Shown in pieces: positions 53,352-64,000 of a stretch of 64,000 nucleotides of DNA (position 1 is its first letter; each line of letters opens with the position of its first letter). A program made the translations under genes and the position numbers. The notes beneath the pieces are model-generated. The model ran no database searches and was not told the origin of the DNA. It worked only from the letters and a program-made list of their open reading frames with translations. Where the stretch lies: positions 705,762 to 769,761 of the forward strand of contig BCKL01000011.1 in the NCBI GenBank assembly GCA_001600635.1, read 5' to 3'. The stretch is from Leucosporidium creatinivorum. Its lineage: Eukaryota > Basidiomycota > Microbotryomycetes > Leucosporidiales > Leucosporidiaceae.

Positions 53352-53934
53352 TGTTGTAATCGGGTACAGAAAGTGAAAAAGAGTAGGAGTCTAAGCCAGC
53401 AGAGGGCTCGGACTGGCTGAGGACTTGGCCGTCTCAAAATCGCTGAGTCGGCTGAGGCTCTCGCTCTCATCTCTGAGTCGTCCTCCCGTACAGAGTTCCG
53501 CTTGTTCGCCCGCTACCTAGTCGACTACAGGCGGAGGCCTCGTCTCTCAACAGCAGCCCCAGCGCCCCTCGGTCTTTGCTCCCTCGACTTTGAGGGCAGC
53601 CCAGAGCGAGCAGCGCAGAGCTCAAAGCAGCCAGGCGGAGGATGGACTCGCTCGACCCGCCTTCGGGCCTCAGCTTGGATTCAAATTATCCTTTCGACCA
53701 TGTTACTAATTGGTCTGCTACAGAGGTATGTCCCCTCCCGTCCCTTCTACCAGGCTACAGCCCGTCTCCGAGAATTTCGCGTCTCGCGAGGCGGAGCGAG
53801 GGTCATTAACAGAAGCGTCTAGTCTGTACAGCATTCGCTCGGACTCCGATTCTCACCGCGGAGGGGTTAGAATCAGCTACAGGAAGCTGATCTCTCTTCT
53901 CTCTCTCTTACCACACACCGAACAGTCGCCGGGG
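53352..53934. promoter_or_regulatory. divergent region between PRP17 and the zinc-finger gene
   Basis: It holds both promoters. A reading frame is open from 53710 into the zinc-finger gene, but a TGCTACAG acceptor-like site near 53722 suggests this is a spliced 5' leader. Nothing else is visible. Confidence 0.35.
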
Positions 53935-56311
53935 ATGGGAATCGCGCTGCCCCTGCTCGGCTCTCCCTCGTTCCCTTCAGCGTTCCACGGCGATTCGCTA
54001 CAGCCCCCAAGTTGGCAACTGGACCACGCTCCTTCGTGGCAACCAGACACTACTTTACCCTCGGCCTTCGCTTCCTCGTTCCTCTCGCCTTTACCGCTCT
54101 CCAACCCGACCCTTCCTCTCGACTCTTCTTCCCACCTCTTGGCAGGACCACAACCCCTTCTCAACTCACAGCAACCAGCAGACGATTTCAATGAGACTTT
54201 GTTGGGAATGTTGGGCAGTCCAGGGGCCGGGTTGGAGCAACCGTTGAGGCTCGGCGAGGAGGAGGAGGAGGAGGAGGAGGAGGACGCGGATAGGGATGGA
54301 GATGTTCTGGCCATTCCGGTGGGAGCGGGGGAGGGAGATGGAGAGGACAGTGCGAGTGGGAGTAGCAGCGAGGACGACAGCGACGAGGAAGACGACGAGG
54401 ATCCCGCTGCCAACGCCCTCTTCACCGAGATCCCGCTCTCCGGAGTAAGAGGCGCGCCCTCAGCCTACCCCCTCGGCGACCTCACAGACCCTTCCTCCGC
54501 TTACGCCGAAGCGTTCGCCCTCGCCCAATCCGCCGTCAACTCGCCCTACTCGTTCGCACCCGACTCAGCAGCAGGCTTCGGCGACGCCTACTCGTTGGCC
54601 GCTCGCTCGGTCGCTACGACAGGAGGAGAGGGGGACGACGGCTCGGTCTCTTCTCCTCGTTACCACGGCTCCGGCGATGAGGAGACACCACCAACGAGCA
54701 ACTCGAGCGACCACGACCACACCCGCTCGCCTTACCCTCATCAGTACCATCAACCGGGGAGCTTCGACCTCAAGCCTTCCATTTCCTCTTCCTCCCTCTC
54801 CGGCGCTCCTTCCCACTACTTCTACCCCAACTCCCTGGAACAACAGGCGACCATCACCGTCTCCCCGGAAGCGACTTACGACCCCCTCGAAGCGTTGGAC
54901 GAGAAGCCCTTCATCCCCGCTCTCTCTCGTCCCCGTTCAGCACACCTTCGTCAATCCTACGCCAACGAGGAGAGGGAGATCGACCGTCTTCTCGGCGAGG
55001 CGGATCCGGATTTCGATTTCTCCAATGATTCGGGAGCGGGAGCGGGGAGCAAGAAGAGGAAGAGGTCGGCTTCGGCGCATTCGGCTGCGATGGCTCAACA
55101 GGCACAGATGGGCATGGCTTGGGCTCCGCCGCCGCCTCCCAGTGGAGGAGGGTTCGCCGCTGCCTCGCCTTCGGGGTCATCCTCCCGTCGTTCCACTTCC
55201 ACCGACACCAACCTCGACGCCTACGCTTCGGGATCGCACGATCCTCATCTCTACTTCACCACCGCCTCGACCTCGGCCATTCCCCACGCTACGACCTCCA
55301 AGCCGAAGAAGTCCAAGAAGTCCTCCTCCTCCTCCCTCCCCTCCGCCTCCTCCTACGCCGACCCCTCCCTCCTCTCCTCCTCCGCTCAACAACGCAAACG
55401 CACCGAAATCCCCGCAGTGGAGGACGACCCCACAATCCGCCCCTACGGCTGCAATTACGAGCACTGTCCCTCTCGTGCTCGGGTTGCAGCGATGGGAGGG
55501 CCCAGTGCGGTGAGGATGAGCGCAGATGGAGAATTGGTGGATGAGAGGGAGGCTATTAGTTGGAGGACGGTGAGGGAGTTGAGGGAGCATTGTGCTGAAC
55601 ATAGGAGGGCGGGGTTGGATGGCGGACAGCTGCCGTTTCGGTGTGCGTTGGATCCGTGTGGCAAGACTTTCAAGGTGCGTTTCTCTCTCTCTCTCTCTCT
55701 CTCTTTTCCTGCATTCTCTCGGCGTCGCTAACCCTCTCCCTCTACTCCACTCCCCGAACAGTCCCTCGCCGGCCTCCGGTTCCACTTCCAAAACGCCTCG
55801 GCCAACGGCCACTTCTTCGTCTCGCACGAGGAGGGCGAAGAGGCCCCGTCCAAGAAGTTCAAGGCGTGCGTTCAGCCGACCGAGAGGAGCGAGAAGTGCC
55901 CGGTCGAGGGGTGTAGTAAGGCGTTCAAGCAGGCGGCTGGTGAGTGCGGTTCAGACTTTGCTCGTCTTGGGGAGGCACAGGGAGAGGGTGGGAGAGGACG
56001 GGGTGTACGGTCCCGAGCTGCTGCTGACGATGCTCACTCTTCCTCCGCCCTCCTCCTTCGTCTCTCGTCGCCCTCGCGCTCCCTCGTCTCGCTCTTCCCT
56101 CCTGCTCCCACCTCCCACCTACTTCCTCCTCCCTCCCCTTCTCCCATCTCTCTCTCCTCGCCCTCCTGCTCTACACCACCCAGGCCTCGCCTACCACCTC
56201 GCCCACACCGCCGGACACGACATGACGGAGGAGATCGTCTCGTCCTTCGCCGCCACGCTGCAGAGCAAGACGAGGTGGTGGTACGCCAAGATGGGGAGGA
56301 CGCTGGGCTAG
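53935..56311 (+). CDS. C2H2 zinc-finger transcription factor, Sfp1-like
   Basis: Three exons. The start is taken at MGIALPLLGSPSFPSAF; the frame is open to 53710. Most of the protein is a disordered, Ser/acidic activation-like region with an acidic run ([11 protein letters not shown]), a basic SKKRKRSASAH and a second KPKKSKKSSSSS. Zinc-binding segments lie at the C-terminus: YGCNYEHCP with LREHCAEH, FRCALDPCGKTFKSLAGLRFH with a late NGHF, and KCPVEGCSKAFKQAAGLAYH with TAGHD. The CGKxFK..xGLxxH split fingers recall Sfp1, which drives ribosomal-protein and ribosome-biogenesis genes under TOR control. Target genes cannot be read from this sequence. The first finger has a long insertion between its cysteines and histidines. 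Confidence 0.8.
55682..55704. repeat. (CT)n microsatellite
   Basis: A pure CT run of about 11 units at the start of the intron after the second finger's CGKTFK. It lies beside the donor and strengthens the intron's pyrimidine content. Confidence 0.85.
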
Positions 56312-56784
56312 CGTCGTCAGTTGAGTTGGAAGGGAGAAGGGAGAAGGGAGGAGTAGGAGGGAGAGGGAGGGGAGTGAATGGGCTAGATCTCTCGATGGCG
56401 CGCGTTCAGCTTCGGCGATCCGTTTCTTTTATTCTTGCTTTATTTACTCAAGGCGGGATGCGATGGAGGAGCGTCGATGATGATGATGGTGCTGTGGGGA
56501 TGGATCCGGATGGCTCGAGCTTTTGACGGAGGGGAGGGAGGGAGGGAGACGAGGTTTTTCGTTCTTAGATTTGCGCAGCCAGACGAGTCCCCTCGGCTTG
56601 GAGGGGACACAAAAGTATAATCCAGTATGTGATTAGCTCCTACTTGCTTTGGTGGCGAGGTCGAAGAGAGGCGGGCGAGCAACCGAGTCAAACGAACAAC
56701 GCTTGTCGCGCCGAAAGAAGAGATGAACGGACTGAGGATGATCTACAATATTAGGTGTATCTATTCGTCTACAATCCTCTCGAA
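56312..56784. other. intergenic region between convergent genes
   Basis: 3' flanks of the zinc-finger gene and of the ABC transporter. G-rich GGGAGAAGGGAGAAGGG repeats lie near 56330-56350. No gene is supported. Confidence 0.35.
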
Positions 56785-62656
<5,872 letters not shown>

Positions 62657-63264
62657 CGTCCTGGACGCGGTCGTTGCTGTTGTCAACGAGAAGCAGCGAA
62701 GAGCAGGAGACGAAGAGTCGAGCCCGGCACCCACGGCGGACAGTCAGGCGGTCGGACCCATTTGGATCAACCCGAACGGGTAGTCACGCTGCTGAGTGAA
62801 TGGCAGAAGTCTCACGGCTGTCCCGCTTGTCTATTCTTAGCCATTTGGTGCATGTTGTTGGCCAGCAGAGCTCCTCAACTGCCGAGCCGAGCGCCGAAGC
62901 TCGTGGTGGCTCAGCTGCAGGCGAGGTTGGGCTGGACATGAGGGCAGGCTCTACTACAATGCAGCTTCGACAGCCTGCTCTCCATGACTTGTGCAGAGAT
63001 GTGGGAGAAGCCGAAAGATCAAGCACCTGGGTCGGCGCTCGGCGCTCGGCGCTCATCGATGGACTCGGCTTTCGCGAGCAAGATGCTGACGTGTAGCTGC
63101 CTCTTCACTTTTCGCTCGAGAACTCGCGTTCAAGTTGAGTGTGGTAAGGATGAAGTGTTGCAAGTATTGTAGACAGAACATGGAGGGGTACTAAGCGAGA
63201 GACAGTGGGGAGTCGGTCCTAAGGCTACAGGGGTGATGAGTAATGATAGAGAACAAGACTAAGG
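62657..63264. promoter_or_regulatory. intergenic region, ABC transporter promoter
   Basis: Upstream region of the ABC transporter and 3' flank of the leftward gene that ends at 63265. GGCGCTC is repeated three times near 63035-63055. No gene is supported. Confidence 0.3.
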
Positions 63265-64000
63265 CTACAGTCCGAGTCCCAAGCCCGAAGACATCGACAA
63301 CGGCCTCACACTCTCCTTGAGGAAGCCCTTGGTCGAGGGGTAGGTGAAGTTCTCGGCGGTGGCCAAGACGATCTCGGGCTCCTGGGAATCCAGCAGGTCG
63401 TCCTCATCATCCTCGTCATCCTCGATTGGACTGGTGGAGCGCGAAGAGTCGGAGGAGGCCGAAGTGAGGGAAGGAGCGGTGGAGGAGGATGACCCGCGAG
63501 CGGGGGAGAAGTCGGCGTTCTGCATCTGAGGCGAGGGGTCGGAAGGGAAGGACGACTGGAAGGCGCCGCTCTCGCTGGTAGGTCCTCCCATGGTAGGAGA
63601 GGTGTCGCCGTCGACGACGGTCGAGGAGCGCGAGACGAGGGCCGAGAATGAGAAGCCGCCGAAGATGGGAGCTCCGCTGCTGGCGTTCGGTGTGGTGGCG
63701 GGGAGAGTGGAGGAGAAGGAGGAGCTCGAGTTGTTGGAGGTGCGACGAGTGTAGGTGGTGAGGTTGGGGGAGGTGGAGGGTGCTGGAGAGGAGGAGCGCG
63801 AGCCGCCGAGCGAAAGCCGAGGAATCGACCAGCGCGAGCGTGAGCTGTTGCGACGAGGAGCGTCGGGCACGTCCGAATCGGTAGGCAAAGGAGGGAGAGA
63901 GATGTTGGCGTCGGGGTGGGTGGTGATAAAGTCCTTGAGCACCTTCACGCAGTGCTCGCTGGCGCGCCGGCCCTCCTCCGACTCGGCGAGCTGGATCCTC
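63265..64000 (-). CDS. partial, C-terminal part of an unrecognised protein
   Basis: The frame is open from the right window edge to the stop at 63265, so only the last 240 or so residues are here. The first residues read RIQLAESEEGRRASEHCVKV, then LKDFITTHPDANISLPPLP, probably the end of a helical domain. The rest is Ser/Thr/Pro-rich and disordered (SSRSRWSIPRLSLGGSRSS, STSPIEDDEDDEDDL), closing with NFTYPSTKGFLKESVRPLS and SGLGLGL. The family cannot be told without the upstream part. Confidence 0.7.
   Translation of the reverse strand, partial: RIQLAESEEGRRASEHCVKVLKDFITTHPDANISLPPLPTDSDVPDAPRRNSSRSRWSIPRLSLGGSRSSSPAPSTSPNLTTYTRRTSNNSSSSFSSTLPATTPNASSGAPIFGGFSFSALVSRSSTVVDGDTSPTMGGPTSESGAFQSSFPSDPSPQMQNADFSPARGSSSSTAPSLTSASSDSSRSTSPIEDDEDDEDDLLDSQEPEIVLATAENFTYPSTKGFLKESVRPLSMSSGLGLGL

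Overview
The window looks like nuclear DNA from a GC-rich, intron-dense basidiomycete, most likely a Pucciniomycotina red yeast (Rhodotorula/Sporobolomyces-like). Almost every gene is cut by short introns (about 45-80 nt) with GTGAGT-type donors, a CTGAC branch site 15-30 nt before the acceptor, and a (C/T)ACAG acceptor. Genes are packed on both strands. The recognisable ones are core eukaryotic or fungal genes: CENP-A, tropomyosin, RED/IK, Dbp4, Bna1, Rds3/PHF5A, Arp8, Mpv17-like, Prp17, an Sfp1-like regulator and an ABCC transporter. I see no virus-derived element, intact transposon or CRISPR.

Layout. 1-15 kb: the edge of an unrecognised minus-strand gene, a signal-peptide-peptidase-like membrane protein without the catalytic aspartates, CENP-A (its start codon split by a GC-AG intron), a membrane TPR protein, a thioredoxin-fold protein without the cysteine pair, tropomyosin, RED/IK and the RNA helicase Dbp4. 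15.6-39.3 kb: a region bounded by three related genes that encode ubiquitin-like and RING-like domains. One copy (15.7-18.1 kb) and its right-hand neighbours lie as an inverted duplicate of 31.9-36.4 kb. Each arm carries an identical intron-containing tRNA-Pro(AGG) and the 3' end of a DnaJ gene. The roughly 13 kb spacer holds a coiled-coil protein, BNA1, two low-complexity proteins, a cystathionine beta-lyase/mevalonate kinase fusion, RDS3 and the intact DnaJ gene. 40-64 kb: ARP8, an Mpv17/PMP22 protein, one gene with two HAD (FCP1-like) phosphatase domains, a polytopic membrane protein, PRP17, an Sfp1-like zinc-finger protein, a long many-exon ABCC transporter, and a gene that runs off the right edge.

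Functional links. Three genes are pre-mRNA splicing factors (RED/IK, RDS3, PRP17), which suits an intron-rich genome. The most striking object is the fusion gene. A complete cystathionine beta-lyase reads in frame, inside one 307-nt exon and without any methionine in the linker, into a complete mevalonate kinase, joining homocysteine synthesis and isoprenoid synthesis in one polypeptide. The second point of interest is the inverted duplication with its core of about 990 bp that appears identical, and the three Ubl/RING paralogues, each of which shows one disabling change. Single N bases at mirrored positions in both arms mean an assembly effect must be excluded.

Exon boundaries were read by eye from splice consensus, reading frame and, for the paralogues, mutual comparison. 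Outer gene limits are start and stop codons, not transcript ends.
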